A stretch of DNA of 64,000 nucleotides from Guadua angustifolia. Taxonomy: Eukaryota; Streptophyta; Magnoliopsida; Poales; Poaceae. Below the pieces are notes generated by a model that was not told where the DNA came from, ran no database searches, and saw only the letters and a list, made by a program, of their open reading frames with translations. Below, piece after piece: positions 34,460-45,289 of the stretch. Position 1 is the first letter of the stretch. Every line of letters starts with the position of its first letter. The stretch spans positions 15,883,791 through 15,947,790 of the forward strand of contig CM070520.1 of NCBI GenBank assembly GCA_036346375.1, read 5' to 3'. The translations under genes and the position numbers were made by a program.

Positions 34460-36593
34460 TGTGCCCATCGTCTTCCTCAACCTCTGGCTCCGCTGCCACC
34501 GCGTAGAGGTCCAGGCCCTCCGACGCCATCATGCGGCCGGCGGTGCGCAGCCCGGCACGCTGCAGCGGCGCTGCGCTGAGCTCGTCTCTCTAATGCCGTC
34601 TGCGACGGTCATTGGGTTGAAGGCGGCGTCGCGGCTGGCGTAGCACGCCAACACGAAGGTCGCGGTGGCCGCGGTGACTTGCCGTCCTTCCTGGACGGAA
34701 CAGGCGGCCATGGCAGCTGGTAGGCCGGAGAGCGCTGCGGTGACCTGGGTGATGCAGTGGGTGTACTGCATCGCGATGGGCTCGAGCGGCTCCCGAAGAT
34801 CCACTCCCAGCGGCTCCAAGGCCCTCGCCATGCGTCGGTAAGTTGGCCGGAGCATGACGACGAGGTTGTGCAATGTAGGCCATCGCTTCTTCCACCACAC
34901 CTCCGCTGCCTTGGCCTCCTATGCCCAGGCGAGTAGGGTCACCCCGGTGGCCCTCTCTTGGGTCAGCAGCGCCTCCTTCCTCTCTCTCCTTGTAGCCGCC
35001 ATCTGTTTGACGACTGGGCTTGCTACTGAGTGGTCGCCACGAGGGCGTTCATGCCGAGAGCGCCGCCAAGCTCGGCAAGCAGCGCACTCAGGCCGGTGGC
35101 GTGGGCAGCGAGGATGATTGAAGCAAGCTGGGCAGAAGTGCCACCGCCAGCTACGTCCATTCTGGCTGCTATAGGGTCGCCAGGTTGCCCCTGGGCAGAA
35201 GTTCCCACTGCTTCTATCGATGCTGCGGAGGTCTGCGTGGTCGGGGCGCCTTGGTGGGCCGCCCTTAGAGGCGACTTGAAGCTGAAGGAGATCGCTGGGA
35301 CCATAAGCTCGCCCGGGCGGGCACTGGCAGCGGTTGGAGTTGACGCTGGTGGAGGTGGCGCCGATGGTGTCGATGCCACTCGAGTTGGTGTTGTTGAAGA
35401 CAGCGCCGTCTCCTCGGCGCCGGAGGAGGGGTGGCGGACGTCGTCGTCCCAGATGAAGACGCCCCCGCTCCGGGCGCGCTTGGTGGAGCGGCGGAGTCAG
35501 TGGCAGCAAAAGCTTGGCCCCCGGTACGGGCCCTCTTGGGGTCCACGTCCAGGGCGTCCGGAGCGACGGTCGCTTGTGCACGTGTTTCGTCGTTTACGGG
35601 CTCGGTCCCTAATCAACAAGGGACCGCGAGCCGGCAGCACGGCGGGACCGGTGGAGTCCATCGTCGGGAACAACTTGATGATCCGAAGCCGCTCCACAAA
35701 CTTCAGGTCACAGAGCGGTCGGGCCCCGGCAGGAAAGTCCAGGCCACTCGGCACTGGCGGGGGCAGCCCAGATAGCTATCTTGAAACGGCGGGGCCGTCC
35801 AGATTTCCCTCACCTGGCGCAAAAAGAAGACAAGAATATTAGTTGATGGTAACCGCAGAAGAGCAACAGAACTTATGTCCTGGGTACGTGCACGTCATGT
35901 CGTCGTCCCCTGTATAATGCCACGCAGGGCGGGCACGACGACGGAGGGGGCTGATCCTCTGAGCTACGAAGTCCCGAACCACCAGCGTCCCAGTCAGGCC
36001 GACGTCCCGCAACTGGTTGATGCGGGCCGCCATTGCCAGAAGCTCTACCGTCTCCTCGACGGACGAACTCTAGCGTTCGCAGACTTCCGCCTGCGCGCAT
36101 GGCAACCCGAGGAGGTCAACCTCGCTGTCGTCACCGGTGTAAAGCCAGTCGCCCCGCCACAACTTCCAATTGAATCTTGGCTGGAAGGAAATGTAGCGAG
36201 GGGCCGACCCATCACGGAGACGGAAGTGGCAGCTCCCCACGATCCCACTGTCAGGGGAGCTGCGACAGGTGAAAAAGTAGCGGAAGAGAGGAAGGTTGGG
36301 CATCACCCCTACAAACATTTCGCAGAGGTAGGCGAAGGTGGAGAGGATGACGATGGAGTTGGGGGAGAGATGGAGATGATGGATTTCGTAGAAGTGAAGG
36401 ACAATGAGGAAGAATTCAGAGAATGGCGGTACCAGGCCCGCCAAAAGCCCCCAGGCAAAGACGATGATCTCCTTGGTTTGCAGCTTGGTACGAGGGTTCC
36501 CTAGCGAAGGTGGAGGGAGCCCTCGGGTGCCATCTTGGAGAGCAGACCCACCTTGTCCGTGCCAACAGTGGAGGGGAGAAGAGGCTGCGCCAT
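34460..36593 (-). pseudogene. Antisense 'putative gypsy type transposon' gene of element B, decayed
   Basis: It starts at ATG 36593-36591 (MAQPLLPSTVG, then LLSKMAPEGSLHLR). A stop (TAG near 36502) and a frameshift follow. The family domain comes next (HHLHLSPNSIVILSTFAYLC, PLFRYFFTCRSSP, FNWKLWRGDWLYTGDD), then MAARINQLRDVGLTGTLVV and VAQRISPLRR near 36000. A Pro/Ala/Ser-rich middle follows (TPSAPPPPASTPTAA near 35350). A helical C-terminal part contains MARALEPLGVDLREPLEP and QYTHCITQVTAALSG (34740-34830). The layout equals that of the element A gene. Several stops and shifts make it non-functional. Its protein function is not known. Confidence 0.65.
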
Positions 36594-37138
36594 TGGAGCA
36601 AAGACAAGGTTTTTAGGCAAGAAAGATGAAAGGGCGAAGAGCAAAGTGCGCAAAGATCAGAAGGCGTGAACTGCTTGTTGGGGGCGTGTATATATATATA
36701 GGTCCCCCATAAAGACGGTTCGCGAACAGGAAAAAGGACGCGACGTTTCGGGTCCCAAGAAAAATCGGCGAAAGAATTCAAAGAATGGCAGCACCAGGCC
36801 AGCCAAAAGCCCCCAGGCAAAGACGATGATCTCCCCTGGTTCGCAGCTTGGTACGAGGGTTCCTTGGCGAAGGTGGAGGGAGCCCTCGGGTGCCATCTTG
36901 GAGAGCAGACCCACCCTGTCCATGCCAACGATGGAGGGGAGAAGAGGCTGCGCCATTGAAGCAGAGACAAGATTTTTAGGCAAGAAAGATGAAAGGGTGA
37001 AGAGCAAAGTGCGCAAAGATCAGAAGGTGTGAACTGCTTGTTGGGGGCGCGTATATATATAGGCCCCCCCCCCCACAAAGACGGTTCACGAACAGGCAAA
37101 AGAACGCAACGTTTCAGGTCCCAAGAAAAATCGGTGGA
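36411..37138 (-). repeat. Tandem duplication of promoter and first exon of the antisense gene
   Basis: GAATTCARAGAATGGC occurs at 36412 and 36774 (period 362 bp). Each unit holds, on the minus strand, a TATA run (about 36700-36689 and 37062-37052), a leader and the same start MAQPLLPS (ATG at 36593 and 36956). The outer copy reads HLRQGTLVP where the inner copy has a stop, HLR then TAG. Confidence 0.85.
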
Positions 37139-37258
37139 AGTGGGGAGAACCGAGACGGTTGCGTGCTCAGAAGTGGTGGGCCCATCCAGGAACGCACCGA
37201 CATTAAATGAGGACTAAAAAGCAACTGGCATGCGTTCCAGGATAGCCTCGAGGGCTAC

Positions 37259-38151
37259 TGTCGGTGTACTTTGCACCGAGGTACCGTCTCCGCTGCAGAA
37301 CTAATAGGCCCAAGAAGCGGCCTGGCCCAGCGTGGCCCCCCGACGAGCAAGTGGGCGATCACGCCGCTTCTCCGGCGAAGCGTTCGCATGGCCTCGGGCG
37401 AGCAGTGGGTGATCACGCCTACTCCGGGCAGAAGACGACATGGCGGTCTGGCGAAGCGAGCAGGCGACGTTCCACTCGTCAGGCCACGAAGGCAACCAAA
37501 GGAATGAGGAGAAGGCTTCACCTCGAAGTCTCCTTCCCGGCATGTCAGGGTCATTGATTGTGAAGCATTCTGCTATCGACACGACGACGGCTCATCCCTC
37601 TGACGCCTCTCACCAAACTCGTCGCAGGAGCGTCATATCCCGAGCGGACCGGGCGAAGCCACTCAGCGGCATTAAATGGAGTTTGAAGGACAAGGCTACA
37701 GTGACGGGTGTAATAAAGGAGTCGTGGGTCGATGTAAGGCTCGAATGATGGGTGTAATTAATAAGTTGTAGATCAGTATAGCGTCACCTTCTCACCTGCC
37801 CGAGCCAACCCCGTCTATATAAGAGCGCTCTAGTGCATGGAGAAGGGAGAGAGCCAAAATTGAGACTCGGATCCAAAGAACTCACCCAAGCTCAAGACCA
37901 GAAGAATCATTGTAATCGCTTCCATATTCCTTCAACAAAGATTTAGCAGGACGTAGGGCTATTACCCGCGCTGGGGTCCTGAACCTGGGTATATCACCGT
38001 GTTCATTGATCTGTTGATCCCCGGGATCCCTCACGTGAGAGTCATTAGGGTTTCCGACCACGAAAACGCCCTCTACCGAACCATACCCTCCATCCCGAGA
38101 ACGGTCAACCTTGTTTGTTGATGGGGTCCTGTCCGGCGAAATACGCCAACA
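37259..38151 (+). repeat. 3' LTR of element B
   Basis: 893 bp, followed by CCAGC at 38152-38156. Compared with the 5' LTR it carries several small indels in the GGGCGATCACGCC region and scattered substitutions. Confidence 0.9.
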
Positions 38152-38599
38152 CCAGCCCACCCATATACACTAGAATCTACAATCTACTTCATATGTGCTT
38201 TTGTATATCAGTTTTTGGATAATAAGCTTCTCTACAACTACAATTCAGAATCAGCTTTTACAGAATCCAAAGAAAAAACAAATAGGCCCTAAGTGACTTG
38301 ACATAATCACGTGGATACACACACTTATATCACATAAAAAAATGTTTTGTAATAGCTACTTTCCCCATTAACAATTGCTTTCTTCCAAATTGCCTCTTTC
38401 CTTAAATACTGAAACTTGAGTGAAATTATGAAAACATATTTAATGATCAAATGTGACCGATTACCTCCTATGAGTTAATTAATTGGTTAAATTTTTGTTA
38501 TTAGCCCATGTTTAATTAAGTTGGTGCTCTCTTAGAAGTTATTAACTAGCATCGATTAAGGAAAAAGTAAATAGAAATAAGCAAAGCCAAAAATCGTAC

Positions 38600-39447
38600 C
38601 TCTTTTCTTTTACTTGGCTCTTGAGCCTGTTCTTGAGCTGTTCTTCTTTCCATTCTTCAATTCCGCTGAGGGGACCCTCTGAAGCACCAGCCTGCTGCTC
38701 ATGGAACTGCTTGACAAGTTTCCTCAGAAGCGTCAGGAGAATGAACTTCTGCGACGCCTGCATGGATGCTCTGCAATCGAATTCGTCTCCAAACTTGCGG
38801 TACACCTCCATGGCGAGTGTGGTCTTGCCAATGCCGCCAAATCCGAAAATGGCAAAGAACCTCAGCTCGGCGCTCTTCTTCCCCTCGGCCAACCATCGCT
38901 CAGCCTCCTCCATGGCACCTTGGATGCCCACGGGCTCCTTGGTGCCAATGAGTTGAGGGGTTGTGGTTAGATCGTCTCCAGGCGCATCAGTTTCTGCGGT
39001 TGTGTCGCCATCTTTAGGGATCTCCACCGCATATCTCGTGCGGCGGTCGCTGACATGCTGCGCCCGGAGCTTGAGGTTGCCGATCTCGGTGGCGATGTCG
39101 TGGCGAGCGCACAGCGTGGTGAGGACGTACCACGCCCTGCGGAGGCGGATCAACTTGTCGCTCCCACGGGGCTCGCCGTCGAGGCGGTGGCTGATGTTGT
39201 TGATGCAGTCCTCGATGTCGTAGGCCACCTCCCGCACCTGCCTCATCCAGTCCTGCCTCTGCTCGTCGTGGCTGCTGGCCCGCTTGAGCCTGTTGAGGAA
39301 GGCCTGCATGCTGGCCAGCTCGTCGTTGATGTACTGGATGTCTTCTTGCACGCCTTGGATCAGCGTGAACTCCTGGGCAAGAAGGCCTCCGAGCTTGTCG
39401 GAGAGGGATTTTACGGCCTCGCTTGAGGCACCGACGACGAGCTGCAT
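38600..39447 (-). CDS. CNL resistance gene, exon 1 (coiled coil and P-loop)
   Basis: It starts at ATG 39447-39445. Residues 1-130 form the Rx-type N-terminal coiled coil: MQLVVGASSEAVKSLSDKLG, DELASMQAFLNRLKRAS, and the EDVID-like VAYDIEDCINN at 74-84. The linker LIGTKEPVGIQGAMEEAERW leads to the nucleotide-binding P-loop GFGGIGKTT (202-210) with Lys and Thr for phosphate and Mg binding, then RNBS-A FDCRASMQASQKF (223-235). The exon ends in KEK plus two bases of Arg 283, before a good donor (GAG then GTACG). Without splicing the frame adds only 19 residues before a stop. Exon 1 itself is intact. It lies 34.6 kb from exon 2. The closest relatives are grass CNLs; no specific named gene is claimed. 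Confidence 0.9.
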
Positions 39448-39959
39448 CGTCTGCTCCTCCTCCTCTTAGCTCCAGATCGATGAACCTCTCTTTACAAGTT
39501 GGTTACAAAGTGCATCACCAGTTGATCACCAATGGAGCCTTTCTATTTCATCGAAATTTAGTGCTGGTGGGCTATGTTTCTTTGGGCGAAATCCTCCTTA
39601 ATCAGATGGAATACCATTCTTGTCCAAAAAGCAAAGAATACAGCGCACGCAGACAGGGCTGTCAGACTCGCGATCCTGAATCAGATAGATGGTTCCTCAG
39701 TAGGATCGTGAACCGTTGGATCGACGTAGAATTTAAGATCCTACCTTATTCTACCAAAGACGAAGCATTTTGAAAAATCTACCATGTATTTCGGTGATAC
39801 TACAATTTTAAAAGAACACATTTAGAACTTTTGTTTACAAAAATTTAGTGCAAATGAAAAAATATTTGTTATTTATGCAAATTATAATGGACATGAAAAG
39901 ATAAAAATAGCATTTTGAAATGAAAAGGACACATACAAGTAATATATATCTACAAACAG
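39448..39959 (-). promoter_or_regulatory. Presumed promoter and leader of the CNL gene
   Basis: This is the roughly 500 bp between the start codon and the hAT-type element upstream. It contains GAGGAGGAGGAGCAG just before the ATG, a plausible leader. No firm TATA box was assigned. Confidence 0.3.
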
Positions 39960-39967
39960 TTGGTAAG

Positions 39968-41154
39968 CAGGGGCGGATCTACAGGGTATGCCAGGTGGGC
40001 CACGGCATACCCTGTAGATTCGGCCCAATACAGTTCATAATACCGTCATTATCTTATATAGTTAGCTTGTGAAGGTCATAACTTTAGATCCGTATATCCG
40101 ATTGAGCTGATTCTTATTGGGTTAGTTTTGAAATTGAATCTAATTTCTACAGTTAAAATTTCACATCAATCCAACGGTTGAATCTTCAGGAATTACTGTT
40201 TTAGTTAACATATGTCAGTCTGTTTTTGCTGAAACCGAAGCAGTTAGCTTGTGAAGGTCATAACTTTAGATCCGTAGATCTGATTGAGCTGATTCTTATT
40301 GGGTTAGTTTTGAAATTGAATATAATTTCTACAGTTAAACTTTTACATCAATCCAACGATTAGATCTTCAATAATTACTGTTTTAGTTAACATATGTCAA
40401 TCTGTTTTTGCTGAAATCGAAGTAGTTTTTTATAATTTGTTTAGGGGTGATTTGACAATCAATAAAAATTTATTTTAGTTTCCGCGCAATCATTCACCCC
40501 CTCTGATTGTCATATTAGTGTATATTGATCTTACATATGATTTGAGTATAAGAATGCTAGTTGATTTATAGAGTAGAAATAAATATAATTGCTACTTTGC
40601 TAGAGACTAGAGAGTTGCTTGTTGATGCATTGCTTTTTTTTTATTTGTAGAGTTGTTGAATTATAAAGAGGAACGGAGACATTGCATCTCTTTTCCGGAA
40701 ATATGCAACAAAGAAGGCTGCTGCTTCATCTCTTTTCCGGAAACATTGCAAAACGAGAAGCAAAGAAGGCGGCTCCGAGAACATTGCATCTCTTTTCCTA
40801 AACGTTTATTGAACGAGATATTTTCTTCCAAGTTGATGAAAATGATATAATCAAGAGTTTCATAGCTATTAGAAGGCGGAGGCCACACAAGAAGGATAAG
40901 AAGTAATATTGTATTCTTTGAACTATTGTAGGTGCGTAAGCTTCTTTTATGCACATTTTATACTTAAAATGTTCAAACTATTTGTATTGTAATTTATACT
41001 TGTATTATCATGTTTCTAGTTATTTTATACTCGTATACCGAATTTCTCGACAATATTTGTATTTGTTTACCGAATTGTTCATTGGATTTTACCGAATTGT
41101 ATATTATAGTACTAGCTCGGCATACCTTAACTTAAAATCCTAGATCCGCCACTG
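39968..41154. mobile_element. Non-autonomous hAT-type element, 1187 bp
   Basis: The ends are CAGGGGCGGATCTA and TAGATCCGCCACTG. The flanking 8-bp duplication TTGGTAAG is at 39960-39967 and 41155-41162. The CAGGGGCGGATCTA terminus is shared by plant hAT elements of the TTF-type zinc finger group. Inside are a tandem repeat of about 178 bp (GTTAGCTTGTGAAGGTCATA at about 40061 and 40239) and three CATCTCTTTTCC motifs near 40685, 40727 and 40787. No transposase frame remains. Confidence 0.9.
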
Positions 41155-41162
41155 TTGGTAAG

Positions 41163-41587
41163 GTTAAAGGTATCTTCTTTGTTTTGAGGTCTAAAAATTT
41201 CTACAATAATCCTTAAATCACAAAAAACACAAATTTTTAGAAATTCTCTCATTAATCCAAAAAAGAAAAAGAAAAAAATCTCGTACGTCTATTGATTAGA
41301 CGGCCAATACAATTATAACGATGAGGATCCTTCCACATAGATATAGAACAACACGAGAAAAAGGAAAAAAATTGCACTTCTTGTAGATCTTTCCGCTGTA
41401 CATTTTTTTTAACGTATCATACACTTCGCTGGAAGCAAAGTTGATTCCGAGAAGACATGGAAATGCTGCTTTACACCACGTGCACAACAAAAATTCTACA
41501 TGCAGAGAAGACGATCGCAACAAAAATTCTACACCTTCGTCTTCATGCCTGCATCCAAGGTGCTACTGATCATTAAAATCATTTGGG
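41163..41587. other. Non-coding gap
   Basis: AT-rich, nothing recognised. A CAACAAAAATTCTACA motif occurs twice near 41486 and 41519. Confidence 0.4.
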
Positions 41588-41605
41588 TGGCTGCACTGCA
41601 CTAAT

Positions 41606-44355
41606 TTTTTTTTGAAAGAACAGCAAGAGCGTTGTTGTATAAATTAATTAGGGGGAAAGTAACAGAAGGGTGGGTCCTGTTTTTTAAGGGAAAAACCGGA
41701 CCCGTGAAAAAACCTCACAACCGACCACCACTTACAGGTATTACAGGAACGCCACTCCTCACTTTAAGAAAGAAGGAAAAAAAGAAAAACACTAAGAGAA
41801 TAGAAAAGAACCCGTACTCCCCAAACAGTCAATACTCTGTAGACTGAGGTGACAGTGCAAAGCTACAGGTGAGCACCGCATCCTTAATCGCCGAGGCCAC
41901 CTGTTCTGGTGTTCTAGTTATCCCCTGGAAAATTCTTTGATTTCTCTCTAGCCATAAGTTCCACTAGAAATAGATAACAAGACCATCTAGGTCTCTTCGC
42001 CTTTCTTTGTCAATTTGGGTTCTGAGCCTTCTCCGCCAACTGCATAATCGAGTCATTGTTCAGTGAGGTTTTGACATTGCCCAGCATTTCCCATCGTACT
42101 AGGATACTCCAAACTTGTGTAGTGAACGGGCAGTCTTTGCAGAGATGAGTCGATGTCTCCTGTGACATGTTACAAAGAGCATAGTTCGCATTACATGGCC
42201 AGCCCTTTTTCTGTATGTTATCTGTTGTTAGAATTTTGTTGTGTAGCAGGGTCCATGCAAAGAAACAACATTTAGGTTCAGCTTTCTCCTTCCATATCGG
42301 GCAGATCTTCATCTTACAGTACACTGTGTGAAATTGCACCAGGTATGCGCTCCTTGTGGAGTATTGTCCATCAACCGTCCAACGCCAGGTTATCTGATCC
42401 TCTCTCTCTTCATCCTTGTTGATACGCCGTATTGCTTGAAAGAGTGCCACAAACTCCCTGATTTGGTTTTCAGAGACCACCGGGATGCAAAAACGAATCC
42501 AGTAGTTGTTATGCAAGGCTCGGTGGACTGAGATGTTCTTTCGTCGAGCTATTCGGAAAAGGTGTGGAGCGATGTTTTTTGGAGCTTGTCCTTCTACCCA
42601 GCTTGATCTCCAAAAGTCTGCAAGTTTACCATTTCCTACCGTGACCACCGTTGAGGCATTGAAGAGGGCGATGTCAGTTTTATCACAAGGTAGGTCCATC
42701 CCTGCCCAAGCCCTTTCATTGTTCTTCCATCTAAACCAGAGCCAGCGAAGCCTAAGTGCTCTGGCGAATCTTTCCAGGTCTTTGATACCAAGCCCCCTTT
42801 GTTTTTCGGCCTGCAGGTGACTGGCCACTTAATTAGGCAGTGTCCTCCACTACATCTCGCGGGCTCTTTCCCTCTCCATAGAAAGCCTCTTCTTAGTTTG
42901 TCGATGCATGTAATGAGCCACTTTTTGGCTGGAAATACCGTCAGATGATATACCGGTTGTGATGTTAACACCGAATTAACTAGGGTCAGTTGTCCTGCTT
43001 TTGAAAGCAGTTTACCTTGCCACCCGCCAATCTATTGCTTCTTTTATCAATCAAAGGTTGAATTTCAATCCTTGTTAGTTGTCTGGTGTGTAAAGGTAGA
43101 CCGAGGTACCTCCCCGGGAAGGTTGCGAGTTTCCCAGGGAAGACATTCAACAGTTCCTGCAAGAGGATCTCTTGGCATCTGATAGGGTAAATTTCCGTTT
43201 TGGATATATTGATTTTTAAGCCTGAGCATCTGCCAAACATATCCAATATGCGGCTAAGGGCCATGAGCTCAGCCGCGTCTGCATTTAAGAATATTCCCGC
43301 ATCATCGGCGTAAAGTGAACATCTTAGTCTCGCATTTGTCGGAAGTACTGGTTTGAGGATACCATGAGTCGCTGCCAAGTCGAGCAAGTTTTGTAGCGGG
43401 TCAATTGCAAGGATGAATAGTAAGGGGGACAACGGATCGCCCTGTCTCACCCCGCGCGCATGTCTTATTGGCTCTGTCGGTTGACCATTGATTAAGATCC
43501 GCGAGGATGAGGTCCTGAGTATTGCCGCTACCCATTCTCGCCACTTATGGCCAAAGCCTAGGGCCTGTAGCACCTCAAGAAGGTATGACCGGTTTAGGGA
43601 ATCAATGCTTTTGATATGTCTAGTTTGATGAAGAGAGCGCTTTACGTCTTTGTGTAGTTGACGGATAACTCTTGGACATATAAAAATTATCATTGATGCA
43701 TCTTTTCTTGATGAAAGCATTCTGTGAGATTGAGACCAATTCATCCAGTCTGGGCGCAAGCCTGTTAGCCAGATCTTAGTGATGATCTTCATGAAGCTGT
43801 TAATAAGACTAATTGGCCTGAAACATTCCAATCTATCTGCGTTTTCTGATTTTCGGGATCAGAATGATGTTCGCCACATTTAACTTGTCCAGGTTGTCGT
43901 GACGTAGATTGAAGAAGGCCTTGATCGCTTCCATTAGGTCAGTTTTGATGATGTGGAGGCATGCTTTGTAAAACTGACCAATAAAGCCATCCGGTCCTGG
44001 CGATTTTTGTGTCGGCAGGTCGTGGATGATGCTAGTCACTTCGTCTTAGTGGTGAAGGTCTCTAGGTCGGTGAGGTCCCTTGCAGAGTAGCCCAAGGACT
44101 CCCAAAGGAGAGCTTTGTCCCTTACTCCGCGGCCACCCAACACCGTTTTGAAGTATTCGTAGGCTTCCTTTAGTTTGTCCTGCTGCTCAAACATTATTCG
44201 GTCTTCTCTCTGAAGGACCTGAATCAGGTTTCTTTTTCACCTCGAACTGGCCATCAGGTGGAAAAAACGTGTGTTGGCGTCCCCCAGCTTGATTTTAGTT
44301 AATCTAGCATGCTGTCTCGCTCTTGCTTTGTGTATTGCTGCCAGGCCAAGCAATT
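41606..44355 (-). mobile_element. L1-clade LINE, 5'-truncated, with 18-bp target duplication
   Basis: TGGCTGCACTRCACTAAT flanks the element at 41588-41605 and 44356-44373 (one mismatch). The T run at 41606-41613 is the poly(A) tail of a minus-strand element. The body is 2750 bp. ORF1 and the endonuclease are absent because of 5' truncation; the RT and the C-terminal region remain. Confidence 0.9.
41830..44355 (-). pseudogene. LINE ORF2 remnant: reverse transcriptase and zf-RVT region
   Basis: Minus-strand frames in order: RLTKIKLGDANTRFFHLMAS near 44300; PTQKSPGPDGFIGQFYKAC (44000); FRPISLINSFMKIITKIWLT; GVRQGDPLSPLLFILAIDPL and the catalytic YADDAGIF (about 43310); LKINISKTEI; FPGRYLGLPLH. 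Then comes the non-LTR C-terminus with GFLWRGKE, RGLGIKDLERFARALRLRWL and, in the zf-RVT part, KCCFFAWTLLHNKILTTDN and CNMSQETSTHLCKDCPFTTQ. A further frame after 42010 continues the C-terminus. At least four frameshifts or stops are present (near 44240, 44045, 43832 and 42980). Confidence 0.85.
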
Positions 44356-44373
44356 TGGCTGCACTACACTAAT

Positions 44374-45289
44374 CAACGCCCCACCGGAGATAATTAAGAA
44401 AACTTCGCGTTATCATACTAATAAAAAAGGTTTCTCTCTTATATGTAGCTATATGTGCAACGATAATATCTGTTGATCTATGAGAGAAAATGTCTAACTT
44501 GCAGTCGCGTTAGATTTTAGTTGAGGTGGGGGATGGAAGGTATATTAAAGAGAAATCATCGCTTTTCTAGCTCTGTGATATTTTTTTTTAAAATTTAGCC
44601 CCCTTCAAAACGTAATTACAAAAATAGCCTCATCCCTGACTGTGGAAGCTCCGGCGGGTGACACGCGTCACCCGCTGCGCTCCAGCACCACGGAAGGTGG
44701 CTCGAGCAATAGGAACTCGACCGACTACTGCCGCAGCTGCTCCCATGCTCAGCAGATGCGGCAGCGTCTCCTCCTGCGCTCCTGGGCCGTGGTAGTGTCT
44801 GCTTCCATTGTCACTTGCCTTGCCACGATGCTGGCTAGCTTCCATGCTCCCCAGACGTGGCAAGAGATATGTGTCACCTTTTGCACCTTCTGCGATGGTG
44901 ATGGTAGGGTGAGGGGTGGAGGTAAATCTCCAATTATATGTGTGGGATCTAGATTTGAAAAAAAGATATAGAGGTATAGAAAAGTAACGAATAATATCAT
45001 TAACATACCTATATGTGCAAGGATTGGAGAGGCAGGGCACCCACGTTGTCAGCTTTTTGTAAAAACCCTCCGCTTTCTTCGAAATTACGGATAGGTCCTT
45101 CGCGATTTTTGTGAGACAAAAATTTTTTCCTTCGCGTTTAGGTCCTCGCACGGTATTTTACTGAAAAAGCCTCCGTTAATTCCAAATCGCGAACAAGCTC
45201 TTTTCTAATTTTTTCAGATAGCTTAACAGTCCAAAAAATAACAACCAGTCCACGCTTTACGTTCGTGTCCTTTCTCCATTTTTTCTCGG
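44374..45289. other. Non-coding, with a perfect hairpin
   Basis: No gene recognised. GCGGGTGAC, a 4-base loop ACGC, then GTCACCCGC form a perfect 22-base stem-loop at 44654-44675. AGATTTTAGTTGAGGTGG near 44513 is matched by CAGATTTAGTTGAGGTGG near 50371, so parts belong to a repeat family seen on both sides of the solo LTR at 46906. Confidence 0.4.

Larger units (their letters stand above)
26499..38151 (+). mobile_element. Gypsy LTR retrotransposon B, 11.65 kb, near full length but decayed
   Basis: The LTRs are 26499-27399 and 37259-38151. Both start TGTCGGTGTACTTTGCACC and end GGCGAAATAYGCC plus RAYA. The target duplication CCAGC is at 26494-26498 and 38152-38156. A primer-site-like GGGGCGTGCCAGGTAGGGG follows the left LTR at 27400. 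gag and pol are on the plus strand (about 27.96-33.08 kb) with all domains traceable but many frameshifts. A minus-strand antisense gene related to that of element A lies at 34.46-36.59 kb. The arrangement (plus-strand pol converging with an antisense gene) is the same as in A, so the two belong to related lineages. Confidence 0.9.
26403..38289. mobile_element. Tourist-like MITE split by element B
   Basis: The left end GGGTCTCTTTTTTTTACTTT and the right end AAAAAACAAATAGGCCC are imperfect inverted repeats. TAA is present at 26400-26402 and 38290-38292. The MITE proper is 26403-26498 plus 38157-38289, about 230 bp, like the MITE at 1368-1597. Confidence 0.7.
3996..38599 (-). other. 34,604-bp intron of the CNL gene, filled with nested transposons
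   Basis: The donor is at 38599-38598 (AAAGAG then GTACGA on the minus strand). The acceptor is at 3997-3996 (GAAATAG then GTACC). Joining the two restores codon 283 (Arg) and yields KEKRYLILIDDIW, exactly the P-loop to kinase-2 spacing of an NB-ARC. The exon phases match (848 nt in exon 1, phase 2). Rice Pi-ta is a known CNL with an intron within the NBS, but of ordinary size. Nearly all the length here is explained by the elements listed separately. Original intron sequence probably survives near 3998-5150, 25.0-26.4 kb and 38.29-38.6 kb. Confidence 0.85.

Noticed and set aside
35030..35842. 270-codon plus-strand frame in element B
   Set aside because: Antisense to the Pro/Ala-rich middle of the minus-strand antisense gene; long only because of GC-rich codon bias.
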